Shown here one piece after another: positions 12,901-56,639 of a stretch of 64,000 nt of DNA. The stretch is from assembly GCA_949752735.1 (NCBI GenBank), contig OX457042.1:34585789-34649788 (forward strand), in the 5' to 3' direction. Below the pieces are notes generated by a model, which was not told the DNA's origin, did no database searches, and saw only the letters and a program-made list of their open reading frames with translations. Numbering within the stretch: position 1 is the first letter of the stretch; the number at the start of each line of letters is the position of its first letter. The translations under genes and the position numbers were made by a program. This DNA is from Lumbricus terrestris (Eukaryota; Annelida; Clitellata; Crassiclitellata; Lumbricidae).

Positions 12901-14446
12901 GGCTATAGATATTTTCATCAAATTGGATGATAATCAAATGCAAATTAACTCACATATAAGTGAATTGATTATACTAGTTTTTTATCTTGTTTCGGCCATG
13001 AAAAATGGGTTTAAAATGCAAGTGGCAGGCACAATGTTGCGGAATGTAGATGTATATTTTCATCAAATTGCATTTACATGCAAACTATTTCAAATCTAAA
13101 GTGAGCAGATTTTATTAGTTAGCAACACCTTGACACACTTAAGAATCCAACTTAATGCATGTTTTGACAGCTTGAACCTGAAAGAACTGGAATCAAGCTG
13201 ATAAAATGCCAATCATACATCATGCCACGTTATTCATTCATCATTCTAAATTGATTTAATAAGTGACTTAGTGGTCTAAAGTGGGACAACCACCACCTTA
13301 TCTTCATAAACAGTGTGTATACCGCATATAATGATGCTGTAGCGAGAAATAATAAAATCATTGAATGAATACATCAACATTCTGTGCAGAGATTTTTAGA
13401 ATACTCATCTGGCTTACCTACTAAATACAACTGTTGTCTGCACAAGTCTCACCATTTATCATAGGTGAAACTTGCAAAAAACACAAATTATCAGAGCTCT
13501 ATGTTTTGCATGGAATCTCGCTAATATCCCAAGATGCTGCTGCTACCCTGGTCCACAAAATTGTGTCACCAGCCGCTCGGACTACTGCTGCTCTATTCTG
13601 GTTGGTGTGCCTCTAGAATTGATAGCCAGACCAGATCGCGTTCTTCACTCTGCAGCCCGGCTATTGAGCAAATCCCCAAGTCTGCCTCTGTTTCAGCCTA
13701 TATGCATGACATCCTACACTGGCTTCCTGTCTACCAGCACATCAAGTAAAGAATTGCTGTGCTGGTCAGATATATCTGCTGTGCTAGCTCGCCTTTAGCG
13801 GGGAGCTATTGGTCCCTCGTGTTGGAACCTCAACCTGTCAGTGTCGTGCTTTCTCAATTGTAGCTTCCAACTGTCTGGAATTGTCTCCCATTGGAGATAC
13901 GACTGCTACCTATGGATGACTCGTCAATGTTTCACAGGCATTTTATGTTTCATCGTGGTTCACTCTGTGTGCGCTTCGTGAAGAGGCGCTATATAAATTC
14001 TTCAAATGAATGCGAAAGTCTCTGATGCTAACTAGTGATATCAGCAAAACCAGACGCAGCGCTTAAAGTGTAAAAAAATAAGTGCCTGGACGCTCATTAA
14101 CTTCCAGTGTGTGTTGACGAAATACGTGGCAGGATGACTTTCATATTTGAAAATATATGCATGGACGCCGTCCATGACCGTCCAACCACACTTTAAGCCC
14201 TGGTTAGACTATGTACAAGCTGAGTGGGAAAACAAAAGCGAACCTCGCACAGGAAACTAGAAAAGACAAAAAGTATAACAGGGCTACGAGTACTCTATAC
14301 TTGCAGAGCCTATAAAGCATACCGCAACTGACAGCACGCATTCAACCCGACAAATTAATTCTACTAAAGTGTCATCGATTTTACAATTAAGCTACCTGCG
14401 TAAATTCTATCTTCAGAGGTCGAATCGGCTTCGCTTCTTCGGCCAT
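973..14446 (-). CDS. Aldehyde dehydrogenase, ALDH1/ALDH2 type, 5' half (five exons)
   Basis: NAD(P)-dependent oxidation of aldehydes to carboxylic acids. Five coding exons join in frame, in transcript order: 14396-14446, 4769-4873, 3647-3787, 1542-1671 and 973-1034, giving about 163 of the usual ~500 residues. The start ATG (14444-14446) has A at -3 and G at +4 and opens with [17 protein letters not shown]. Family landmarks follow in order: [20 protein letters not shown], then [20 protein letters not shown], then [15 protein letters not shown], then [15 protein letters not shown], which leads into the NAD-binding domain. Each junction has AG/GT borders and the phases match. No mitochondrial leader precedes the motif block, so a cytosolic ALDH1A-like enzyme is more likely than ALDH2; this is inference. 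The catalytic Cys and Glu exons lie beyond position 1. Intron 1 (about 9.5 kb) is full of transposons, and the donor of the third exon is triplicated. Confidence 0.93.
1800..2030 (+). pseudogene. LINE tail, family Y
   Basis: [18 protein letters not shown] is the usual end of a non-LTR reverse transcriptase; followed by ctgggagcacctccc and ctagaggcgcttgataaacg. ALDH region. Confidence 0.65.
2569..2952. mobile_element. Small palindrome with a tRNA-like sequence in its loop
   Basis: Left arm (about 2569-2700) and right arm (about 2796-2952) are inverted copies, sharing gacagactgcaaccggt and gcgctaatagcagcctacaa; the right arm has about 40 extra nt. The loop (2714-2790, plus strand) has a Pol III A-box-like tagagtaatgg and a B-box gagttcgagcc. 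Acceptor-stem pairing is poor, so it is not a functional tRNA gene. Confidence 0.7.
3014..3105 (-). mobile_element. tRNA-like SINE head
   Basis: Minus strand shows B-box ggagttcgattcc and an A-box-like segment (gatggcatattgg) about 45 nt upstream. Probably a tRNA-derived retroposon; it lacks a convincing cloverleaf. Confidence 0.45.
3400..3480 (-). mobile_element. Degenerate tRNA-like SINE head
   Basis: Minus strand carries tagtggttagagtactg (A-box-like) and agtttcaaatc (B-box-like). Decayed. Confidence 0.4.
3541..3660 (-). repeat. 39-bp tandem triplication of an ALDH splice donor
   Basis: Three copies of a 39-bp unit, each holding the last codons of the ALDH exon (Lys-Leu-Ala) followed by gtaagt. 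The donors leave exon ends at 3647, 3608 and 3569, exactly 39 nt apart. Family alignment supports use of the first (3647), because the next exon begins with TLETLDNG. Reading through adds 13 or 26 codons with no stop. Confidence 0.9.
4874..6752. other. ALDH intron 1, 3' part: no gene found
   Basis: Holds a short (gat)n run at 5271-5291, a weak tRNA-like stretch near 5425-5490 (minus) and unassigned AT-rich DNA. Nothing coding is recognisable. Confidence 0.6.
6761..6933. mobile_element. hAT MITE, family A, copy 1
   Basis: 173 bp, CAGGGCT...AGCCCTG termini, perfect 8-bp duplication GTAACTGC on both sides. A second copy lies at 35373-35545 in opposite orientation. Confidence 0.85.
7577..8406. 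mobile_element. hAT-type non-autonomous element inside the palindrome's left arm
   Basis: Perfect 16-bp terminal inverted repeats CAGGGGTTCTCAAACT and an 8-bp target duplication TGTTAGGT (7569-7576 and 8407-8414). The right arm carries the same locus with a single TGTTAGGT and no insert. No transposase ORF in its 830 bp. Confidence 0.92.
8800..9100. repeat. 192-bp direct duplication in the palindrome's left arm
   Basis: The segment around catatttggaaagarcacaaa recurs at 8800 and 8992. The two units are clearly diverged from each other, and the right arm has only one. At the sites compared, the right-arm unit mixes variants of both left-arm units. Confidence 0.75.
10268..10350 (-). mobile_element. 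Retroposon 3' end with (attacg)n tail, second copy
   Basis: Same family as 42615-42740; starts about 30 bp outside the right end of the large palindrome. Confidence 0.5.
10351..12245. other. ALDH intron 1, middle: no gene found
   Basis: Contains an (ata/cat)n stretch at 10581-10631, an acac run near 10925-10960, an (aatac)n run near 11281-11306 and a direct duplicate (ctgacattctatccatctgt-like) at 11468 and 11655. No coding signal beyond short random ORFs. Confidence 0.6.
12246..12527 (+). pseudogene. hAT transposase C-terminal (dimerisation) fragment
   Basis: An open frame of 93 codons contains [20 protein letters not shown] followed by a [14 protein letters not shown] segment, the pattern of the hAT family C-terminal dimerisation domain. 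No catalytic core is recognisable upstream, so this is a relic rather than a working gene. It lies in ALDH intron 1, antisense to ALDH. It need not be the source of the many MITEs here. Confidence 0.75.
13490..14005 (+). pseudogene. LINE reverse transcriptase C-terminal fragment, family X
   Basis: Frameshifted but recognisable tail of a CR1/L2-like reverse transcriptase: [18 protein letters not shown], then [11 protein letters not shown] in another frame, then an [12 protein letters not shown] end. The 3' end is gaagaggcgctatataaattc. 5'-truncated, in ALDH intron 1. Confidence 0.8.
14057..14202. mobile_element. hAT MITE, family B, copy 1
   Basis: 146 bp with CAGCGCTTAAAGTG and CACTTTAAGCCCTG ends. 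Internal unit aagtgcctggacg occurs once. Flanking 8-mers match only partly. Confidence 0.7.
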
Positions 14447-14645
14447 CTTCTCCTTTTCCCGTTAACTTTGAACAAAGAAGAAGTTACTCCGAATAAACGG
14501 TGACCGAATCAACGCTCTTGAAAGCCGATCTCTTTGGAGTTTGAAAAATGAAATGTATGGGTTTAACGACTCTTTTTCATATCGAAGATGATTTCAGCGT
14601 CGACTCCACGTTTATATTGCGACCGAGCCACCCGCAGTATGTAAA

Positions 14646-14718
14646 GATCCGACCGGGGAATCGAACCCGCTCCGCCGGCGCGGCGAGCGGGCTACAACCC
14701 ACTCGGCCACACAGGATC
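14646..14718 (-). mobile_element. tRNA-like sequence (Leu/Ser-like A and B boxes)
   Basis: Minus strand has a canonical A-box tggccgagtgg and B-box ggttcgattcc, and gatcc/ggatc pair at the ends. At 73 nt there is no room for the long variable arm of Leu/Ser tRNAs, so a tRNA-derived SINE or pseudo-tRNA is more likely. It sits about 200 bp upstream of the ALDH start codon. Confidence 0.5.
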
Positions 14719-14831
14719 CTCTGCCTGTCTGTCTGTCAGGATCTTTGGAGTTTGGACGAAGTCGCACCATTTATAATCTTTGCTTACCGTATAATCACCA
14801 AACGAAGCCACCATGACTAGGCGGTTTTAGA

Positions 14832-14955
14832 ACAGACAGACAGACAGACAGACAGGCAGGCAGACAGGCAGACAGACAGGCAGACAGACAGGCAGACAGG
14901 CAGACAGACAGGCAGACAGACAGACAGAAAGGCAGGCAGGCAGACAAGCAGACAG
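14832..14955. repeat. (gaca/ggca)n array upstream of ALDH
   Basis: Tetranucleotide variants gaca and ggca in mixed order, about 390-510 bp upstream of the ALDH start codon. Confidence 0.9.
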
Positions 14956-17325
14956 CGTACATTGACCTTACGAGAATCTGGTTATTGTTATAAAATGTGC
15001 ACCTCAGCCATAATTAGCCTAGGCCTACATAGAGCAGAAAGCTTAGGCCTAATTATTACACATAGGCCTAATAGGTCCAAAAGACATAAGCACGGAATGA
15101 AATCCCAAAGGGGAAGGGCGTTCCTTCGCGAAAAGTCGGCGTCAGAAAAATCGGGCCGCTTTTACCAGCTGATAAGCAGCGTACGTGGCCCAGACTCCCT
15201 TTAACCTAGGCTACAGGCCAAAGGTCAAAACTTTTGCGCATAATTTGTACTGGATGGCCTAGTTAATGCCTTGTAAGACCACTTTAGAGAAGTAGAATTA
15301 ATGTAGGCCTAATCCAGTCGGTTAAGAGTTTTAGAAAATGAACATGAAGGTTTTACAATAGAAAGTGTGGGGCAGAATAATTAGGCCTATCTCTACGATC
15401 ATTGACGAAATGTTAGAAAATCCGGACGGTTGAAAATAATAATTTTTATGCTCGTGTTAACTAAAGCAGGTCATAGGAAATTTTTGACGAACGGAAAAGT
15501 GAAACTTTCCATACCCATGCCCGCCCTTTCAAAAACATTTCTGTTAGGCTATACCGTCGTATTCCCAATTGCAGCATCAAGCTAGGCCTATAGTAGGCCT
15601 ATTGCCAAGTAGACCTATGTGGCCGCCTATCAAGTGTAGCCTAAAATGCTCGCGTGTTTCTGTAGCGACTGGCATACGTGCTTGCCGATATTAAATCTTT
15701 CAAATAAGTTAGCATCTTGTTACATATATGTTTAACGATATTGTCATATCAAGGATGATTAGTGTCGCCCTCCTCCTTTTTCCAGACTTGGGACTTGCAC
15801 TGCCGCAGCGTGAGCAGTAAGCAGCTAGCATCGGGAAGCAAGCCACTTTAAATGCCTAATCCGCATTTTCTATTTCATAAAATTATAGTTTAGGCTACAT
15901 GTAGGCCATATATAGCATAACCTAACTAGGCCGGCCAGTTCACACAGCGGAACAGAGGGTAGGCCTAAGTTAGGTTACCAAGTGCTCAAGCTGCCAAGCA
16001 AGCGTCTGTTGCCTGTCGCCTACAGTTGGTGATAGATTATCGCCAGTCAGTAGGTCCAGGTTTCAAATTTCAGGAGATTATTTGAAATTGAACAACTCGA
16101 TGTCAAGCCGTAGGCTAACTGACACAGAAAGGTTGCAGCTTACAGTTGCACGAAACGACAGACTATGACCAAGAACCCTGGACTACGACAGTGCTCAGAG
16201 CTATCTGCATATGACTCTGACTGTGTAGCCTATGCAACGTAGGCTACTGTAACAGCTCTCAATATTAATTATTATTTATATTATATCATGTAATAAAAGC
16301 ATCAAGTATTGAACCATGCCTTTAAGTTACAGCTAATAAAAATAAACATGCGATGCTGATTAGTAATAAACAGTTCAATTGAAGAAAATATAATATATAG
16401 GCCTACGGTCGCCTACCTGCTTTTGAATGGTGACCAAGTCGATATTAACGGACTAGAAATATTGTTTTCTTAGGGGCATTTTTGAGCAGAATGCATTCAG
16501 TTAAATTTAATGGTCATTCAAAAAATTAATAGTTAGGTGGGTAACGGATTCGTTTTAAAGGCATTTTGAACCATATAAGCTGTCCAAATTCCAACTTTAA
16601 AGTTTACTACACTCAGACAGCAGTTTTAAACTACATAATTTTATACACCCAGTCTTTAGGTTTTAAGAAGTCTTGGTCTTGAGACCAAAAGTCGTGGTCC
16701 TGCGGTTCAAAGTCTTGGTCTTGATGCTTCAGATTTTGACAACACGACTGCCCTATAAGGTATGTTTAACCTTGACTGACTAGCTATTAGATAAGCTTAC
16801 ATTACATTTGCTTGGTGAATTTAAAGCTGCAGTGCTGCTGCACGATAATCACAAATTTGTTGACTGGTTGGTTGTCTGTCAGCTTGAATTTGGTTTGGGT
16901 AACTTTGAATCCAGATTTCGAATTTCAGCAGATTATTTTAAATTGAACAACTGAGCTGTCTAACCCATACAAGGAGGTTGAAGGCCTACAGTTCTAGATT
17001 TTTAAATAATAATAATAATATACATAGGCCCAAGTCGCCCAAATGATTTAAAAAAAGTTAAGGCAGACCTATATTGACATATATTTCAGTAGCATATTTG
17101 CAATATGGGTCATATTTGGGATTCCTGTAAGCAAAGACACAGAAAATCAGTTCAAGATTAGTTTAATGCTTGACAAGTTTCTGGGAAACATTCTATATTA
17201 AATGTACCTTTGAAAGTTGCATTCACACAAAAAGTAGGCAATTGCCTTTAGTTAACAAAAGTGCACGAACAAAAGACCACTATTCTGCCCAAACTGGACA
17301 ACTGTAACTTATAAGACTATTGTAA

Positions 17326-17331
17326 TTTATT
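17326..17331 (-). terminator. Candidate IFT140 polyadenylation signal
   Basis: Minus-strand AATAAA about 196 nt past the IFT140 stop codon. It is the first canonical hexamer I noticed there, in an AT-rich stretch as expected for a 3' UTR end. No transcript evidence. Confidence 0.4.
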
Positions 17332-17526
17332 AAATTTAAATATTTTTATCATATGTATATTTGTAAAATTTCAATTCTTCAAAGCATTTCATTCAACAAA
17401 AGTCAAATATAATTTACCGTACATGCGTTATAACAGAAATCAAATTACATTACATCGGTCGACTTAAGTTTGATGCTGAAGGTGCGAAAGTTTATCGATA
17501 GCGAGATTCGACGTTCAAAGCGACTT

Positions 17527-50154
<32,628 letters not shown>

Positions 50155-50857
50155 TCTTCAGACACCTGTGGGTCGGTCGTCTAGCGCTCTTCAAAAAGAA
50201 ACAAGTGTGAATGTAATAATGTGCATAATAAATAAGTAAGTATTATCCTACTTCACTTGCAAATTCTTGTACGAGCTATAAAAATCGTATGAAATGCATG
50301 CAATATGAGTAATAATTGGCATTTACTGCCTTTTAAAACATCCTTCATGTACAGAAGTACATAATTATGTATCTTTAATCATTTTACATGTGAATAGGTT
50401 CGTGAATACATAGTGAAAATGGCACAGAGTGCACACATGTTGGACAAATTTGTAACCTGACTTGCTGAAGAAACTAACTGTAATGAAAGTCAACTTGAAT
50501 AAGAATGGTCCCTTAATTTTCTTAGTCTTGGCCACACAATTTCTAGCAGAATTTGGTTGACTCCCTTGTACAATCTTATAGAATACGTGCCGTTACTAAA
50601 CCAAAATACCGAATTTGAGCATGACAATAAATGTCATATTTGAAACACATCACAACATGAGTTTTTATTCGAAAGTATGCAAATAATCTTTATTAGCACG
50701 GGGCAAGCGCCAACACTCTACAACAACAATGCAAATGGCTAACATAGTAGAAAAATAAAAGAAAGCCAGCAAAAACACGAGTTTTTAAAGTTTACCTTAA
50801 TAGACAGTTATACAGACATGAGCCAACAATATATAAAACATTAGATAGGCCTATAAT

Positions 50858-51035
50858 CAGTGGTTAAAGTGGTTTGGGTGAGCAGTGGGAACGCTGAATG
50901 TGGGCAGTGGGAACGCTGATGAAGAATTGTATTGAAATGCATGTGTTTTGGAGTTCCATCATGATGAGCAGTGGGAACGCAAGCCAAGAATTTCGAGAGC
51001 AGTGGGAACGCCGTTCCCACCCACTTTAAACCCTG
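50858..51035. mobile_element. hAT MITE (CAGTGGTTAAAGTGG type)
   Basis: 178 bp, CAGTGGTTAAAGTGG and CCACTTTAAACCCTG ends, perfect 8-bp duplication CCTATAAT. Interior holds four copies of gcagtgggaacgc. Lies upstream of IFT140. Confidence 0.88.
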
Positions 51036-52141
51036 CCTATAATTGGAATTTAAACAAACAGGCTACATATATCGGGGTAATCATAAAACTGGCAAGTCCA
51101 GCATCATCACAATTTTTGCATGTTTACTCCCAAAGAATACTAAAAAACCGAAAACTTTCGCTTTGGGGAGAGGAAAATTCAACGTATGAATGAGACCTTG
51201 CGATAAAACTTTGTAAAATCAAAATAGGTTTTTTCAAATAACAATATTACACGCGCTGCAGAAAGTCGAATTGATCACTAGTATAGCTACGAACGCAGAG
51301 TCCTAAGCAACCACCTTAGAAGCAAGAAACTCAAGCCATGTACTCACTGAAACGTCAAACTGTATGACAGCAGAACATCGGCAACACGTGGGAATAAAAT
51401 TCAACGCTCATTAGTTACGATAATTCTAATTATTTGCGATTTCTAGATTGAATTGAATTTCGCTAAATCAGTTCGCGAGTGAGGAATGCAGAGAAAACCT
51501 GCGTCGTTAATTGGGTCAGATCGCGTTCCGAAATCAGGTCAAGACAAATATATTCACTACCAAAGACTACATGTACGGCAAGTTTTGTTGCGCATATCAT
51601 CATGGAAAGTAAAATATTGATAGAAACAAATAGCGCCTTTACTATCCTGGATGCCAGCGTTTAGCACTTAATGAGAAGTCTGTTCGATTACATTGTCTTT
51701 AGGCTACATCACATTGCAATTATTTTTTTCGATTGTCGAGATGCATACGCTTCCCAGTTGAAAAAATATCAGTCCCAATATAAGCCTATAATAACATTTT
51801 GAGCGTATATTACTTACACGCACGTACAGCCTCAATGCAGTCATTCCGAAAATGCATCAAATGTTGAAACACTACACATAATTATGGTCGATTATTGCAA
51901 CCAAAACCAGTTTAGTAGACAGCCCTCCCCTCCTTCGATTAGGTGGTGAATCTCATATTTCAAGTGGCAGGTCACAAATCTGGGGTGGCGGGTTACAGCT
52001 CCGGCTGCATTTAGCATAACATTGGTTATAACAGAGATATATGCTTCTACTGTAAAAGTATGTTGTTGTCGAACGAGTAATTAAATGGCTGATTGGGATT
52101 GATTGATAAACTGATTGCTTGATTACAAGTTGTCAGTGTAT

Positions 52142-53179
52142 CAGTGGCGGATTTAGTCCAGGCCCGGGGGTCTGGTCGCCCTCGTGTCCCTGTTGGGCAA
52201 AAAATGGCGCCCCCTCGGGCCCGGTCCGTACTTATTACTTTAACCTTAAATGTCCTTCATGAAAACTAAATTCTCATACTTTTACCAGTGACTTTATGCA
52301 ATCACACCTTGAATTTAACACTCATTACCGAATTAATTATATTTATTTCTATGGCGGTCATTACTTATTTTTATTTATTCATATGGCGGCCATTAGGCCT
52401 ACCTATTTTTTCAATCAATCAATCACTCGTAATTTATATAGCGCCCTTTCAAGGTACCTACTCAGAGGTGCTCCCGACCGAGATCAAGCGAAAAAACAGT
52501 CTTCAACAGTTTGTGAAATTGAGAACAGCCTGGGAGGAGTCGCATAGTCAAGGGAAGTCCATTCCAGGTTGTTGAACCAACCACAGAGAATAAACGCCTC
52601 TGCATTATTACAGAGCGAGTGAAAGGAACCATTAAGTCACCATGGACAGCAGAGCGCAGTGCGCGGCGGCCTATATATGCAAGTGGAAATGTGGAGGCAA
52701 AGCTCACACAGATAAGAGGGTGCCCATCCTGATAGGCATCGCCTCACCTCCAAAGATGCAATCCTAAATGAGATGCGCTGCGGGAAAGTTAACCAGTGCA
52801 AGACCTCACGCATATATAGGGATACAATGATTCTCGCCAAATTAGAAGCTGGATTGATTAAAAATGACAATGCTGCAACGAGCGAATAATTCACGACGCT
52901 AAAATACACGTTTAGACCTGGATCAATATCCTATAAATAGCATTAATAAATATTTGTTACATAGCCTATAGTCTAAGCATATATTTCTGTAACTCAAGTA
53001 AGTAGTCAAGCGCACAAGTTTAAAAAAGTTTCTGTTTTAGATTCTTGATTCTGTTTGATGTATTCGGCTAAATCAGTTGAATTATAACTAATTTATTTTT
53101 AACTATGTAAATAGGCCTACAGGCGCCCTCTTGAAATTCTCTTCGCCCCCCCGTGCAGTAAAACCTAAATCCGCCACTG
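52142..53179. mobile_element. hAT MITE (CAGTGGCGGATTTAG type) with nested LINE
   Basis: CAGTGGCGGATTTAG and CTAAATCCGCCACTG ends, perfect 8-bp duplication CAGTGTAT (52134-52141, 53180-53187). A minus-strand LINE tail occupies about 52411-52905, leaving roughly 540 bp of the host element. Confidence 0.9.
52411..52905 (-). pseudogene. LINE reverse transcriptase tail, family Z
   Basis: On the minus strand the readings MREVLHWLTFPQRISFRIAS, then IGRRALRSAVHGDLMVP, then MQRRLFSVVGSTTWNGLPLT give a clear non-LTR reverse transcriptase C-terminus with frameshifts, ending gggcgctatataaattacg plus an attg tail. Nested in the hAT element 52142-53179. Confidence 0.82.
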
Positions 53180-54084
53180 CAGTGTATCTTTAATGAATAC
53201 ATCAGCTCCTTGACTTCCACGAATCAGTGAAAACTTGGCAAAAGCAATTCAACTCCCGGATTACAATTTAATGTAAAATGCAAAACAGAACAAATTGGTT
53301 ACCGGTAATTGTAAAAATTTAATCATGTCACATAGGATAGCATTTTAACCTTTCAAAGCAAATGTCACATTTCAACGTATAACAGCTCGAGATGCTACGT
53401 AGCAGAACAAATTAGTTAATTAATTAATTAAAAAAGAATTAATTAAAAAATCAGGATTAGTTCTAGGATTAGTTTTGATTACAGACCCAGCACCAACTAA
53501 CACAGATTTGTAGCCTACAGTCAGACTTTCTCACATCTAACCTTTACAAAGCCTCACAACTGTTTCATAACAGACAATACAGTGTTTGTATACAAAGAGA
53601 CATACATATTATTATACCCTTTAACACATAGGAAAGTAATGAAATTTATAAATACACATTAAAATAGAGTAGCTGGAAGGCAGCGAACCATCAGTGTGGA
53701 ATCTGTTCGCTGTTTCACAAATACCAGCACCTATAAACCAAGCAACACTATCAATATGAAAGTGAATCACATATTCTGACAAGGTAAACAACATGCATTT
53801 ATAAAGTGCCTTTTTTGGCCTACTTGAAAGACTGTTTATATTAAGATTTACAAATATCCACAGAAAATGAATTACAAATACACAAACATGGATCATCTTC
53901 TGCTGCAACATGTACCCTGTCCTTAGAAAAATTGAAATCTCATTAACATGTATCGGTGTAAAATTCTGATACAACGCAGTGAGGAAGTGTAGGCCCACAT
54001 TCTAATAAACTTTAATCAAGGTAACGAATTAAATGTGTCTTACTACCATCTGCCTGCACAAAGATATGCTAACATATATTATAT

Positions 54085-54290
54085 ATATCATTTCATTCAT
54101 TCAAGTATTGATATAGCGCCTGTTCAAGGAAACTACTCAGAGGCGCTCTCGACTCAAGCATGGCCAAACAGAACAGTTTTTAAGTGCTTATAGAATGTGT
54201 CAGAGAGTGATTTAGGGAACAGGCGCAGCTCAAGTCGGAGGGCCTTCCATACCACCGGGCCAAATTTATCTGTGTCTATTATAAATTCAA
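54085..54290 (-). mobile_element. LINE/SINE 3' fragment
   Basis: Minus-strand copy of the gagcgcctctgagtag and aggcgctatatcaat box pair with an attc-type tail, extended by about 130 bp of related sequence. Intergenic. Confidence 0.6.
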
Positions 54291-54621
54291 ACTGTCACAC
54301 AACAGTATAGTTACAAGTCATTGTACAAACAAATGACTACAAGTCATTATTACAGGAGTTGAATTCATATAACTGTCTATATTTCTAGCAAGCTATGTGC
54401 ATTCTACTGCAGCTCATTTCCACACATGTATGCATGACCCAAGTGACATGTGATTAACAGTATAAAGATTGTAGACTGTCAACAAACAAGTATTGTGAAG
54501 CACCCTGGAAGTAGCTCACCACTGACAACACTATGCAAATTGTCATTACTTCACGTTATGTCATGTAATCTAGAATTAAACAGCATACTTTAAATGTCTT
54601 TCAAAGTGTCTTTCCTTAGAT

Positions 54622-54910
54622 CAGTGTTTCCAAATCTTCTTTGGCAGTGGAACCCTTTTGAATTCAAATTTTTTTGTTTAACCTCGACCTAAACAAAACA
54701 TATTATTCTCACATAATGTTTCTAAAGCCGTGATTAGAGAACATAAAATTAGATAAGAAATTGTCTTAAATCAAATATTCAAACGGAACCTTATCTTATA
54801 AGACTCGTAGTCTGATTCCACATGTAGCAACACATGAATCAAACAACTTTTATCGAATTTCCTCATGGAACTCTTGTCCCTCACTGTGGAATATACTTTG
54901 AGAAATTCAG
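54622..54910. mobile_element. hAT MITE (CAGTGTTTCCAAA type)
   Basis: 289 bp, left end CAGTGTTTCCAAA, right end TTTGAGAAATTCAG (imperfect inverted repeat). Flanks CCTTAGAT and CCATAGAT match at 7 of 8 positions. Intergenic. Confidence 0.72.
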
Positions 54911-55354
54911 CCATAGATTGTGAACATCCACCAGTTTAAGAGCAAAATATATCTACAAGAACTATACGAACTAGACAAAGCTGTGTTAAAGGCAGCATAA
55001 GCAATGAACCCAACAAAATAAACGCAACAAATGACGAAATTAATTTTTTTACAGCTGTAAACAAGTTACTTGAACGCCAAAACCTTGAGGCATATCAGAC
55101 CACAAAGTGTATCATTAAAATTAAGATTTTATTTTAAAATATTACTTTTACGCATATCAGTTGTTGACTGTCTGCCAAGAGGTTGGGAAGTTAAGTGTCC
55201 AATCTATTTGATGTCTGCACCAGTATTATGAGCAACTCAGTTCATACACAAGTCATATATATACTGGCATAGTGCCAAAAACAATGAGTTGGAAGTGCAG
55301 AAAGCTGTCTGTCAGACAAAGAAATAGTTATACTCATTTTTAACACTTTTGTTA

Positions 55355-55492
55355 TCATCACCACAAACATTATCATTTTATCATCACAAACATTATCACT
55401 TTATCATCACGAACATTATCATTTTATCATCACAAACATTATCATTTTATCATCATAAACATTATCACTTTATCATCACAAACATTATCAGT
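55355..55492. repeat. ~23-bp minisatellite, six copies
   Basis: Unit catcacaaacattatcatttt with minor variation, intergenic. Confidence 0.9.
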
Positions 55493-56639
55493 ATTGCAAA
55501 ATTCTTAATACAAAATCAGAAAACAGATCGTCAGAGACTAAACAAACTTCGGCTAAAATTATCACACACATATATAACACAACAAATTAATTACTTAGTT
55601 ATATTCCTTATATTTTTAGTTATAACTAGTTTTATCATGTCATGTATATTTATAATTCAACGATCAACTAAAAATATAACAAATATAACCATTTAGTACC
55701 ATCAACTATAAATATAACAAAATATAACCATTTAGTAACAGTCATTACTTAGTTATACCTATAAATATTGCTCTTTAAGTTAGATTTGCTGCATGTATTT
55801 TGTATAAGACAACTATTAACAATTTACTTGTATCATTCTTTTAGTTGTTTCGTTATTAAAAAATACCGGAATGTTCACACATTTCATACAAACACAAAAA
55901 ATAGATTCTTGAAAACAAATTGCACTGTTGCTGTACAACCAATCCAATATCCTGCCTAAAAAAGAAACCAAAAGTTGTCCATTTGGCAGCCACGTGGAAG
56001 TATATTCTTCACTCTTTCTACCTAAAAGATTTAATTAACTACCACAGGTAATGAATGGTTCAATAAACGTAGAATTGATGAGTACTCCTGTCTAGTATGA
56101 TCTTGCAAGAATGCTGAGAAACACTGAGGCAAATACATGAACAGCAATACCACTGCAATCTAGACCATCATTTGAAGTATAATAGTTGTGCGTGTGCTTT
56201 CTGAGTCTTGTCCATTTAAGAATAAGAATATTAATAATGATACTAATAATTATTGCATATTATCAGTTTATCACCTCACACGTGTATTGGGAGACAACTA
56301 CTGCCTTTCATCAACATCAGCGCCATTGCTTTCTGCAGCACATTTATCGACAGGAAAACTATGTGTCTAAGCAAAGTTCCCCTGAATTCTCCCTGAGAAA
56401 ACAATATTCGAACAATGGGCGCACAGCACAGGAGCAATGTCAATTTCATTTGATTCACCCTAATCCATACACACGACATGCAGTTGGATTAGCAAACCAT
56501 CATGAAAATTTTCTTACATTTATGCTATGCAACAGCAAAGAGTTTTTGCCCAGAATGAACACATTTGCCAAAGACCATAGTGTGGTTAGTTTGAAAAATA
56601 AACAGTAAAGTGGTTACTAGAGGTCGACAGTGCCAGTTT

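Larger units (their letters stand above)
14447..17526. other. Intergenic: ALDH 5' flank and IFT140 3' flank
   Basis: The two genes are head to tail, so this stretch should hold the ALDH promoter and the IFT140 3' UTR. I see a tRNA-like sequence, a gaca/ggca array, many TAGGCCTA palindromes between 15.0 and 16.4 kb and the AATAAA at 17326. No TATA box or other ORF is convincing. Confidence 0.6.

Noticed and set aside
14646..14718. Functional tRNA gene
   Set aside because: A and B boxes are good but the cloverleaf and the long variable arm expected for Leu/Ser are missing.
50155..51350. A non-coding 5' exon of IFT140 ending near 51345
   Set aside because: A donor-like gtgagt is present on the minus strand, but without transcript data the exon cannot be supported.
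56186..56608. 140-codon plus-strand ORF
   Set aside because: Longest non-repetitive unexplained ORF, but no recognisable domain, no splice context, and it lies antisense in the presumed tetraspanin 3' UTR; most likely chance.
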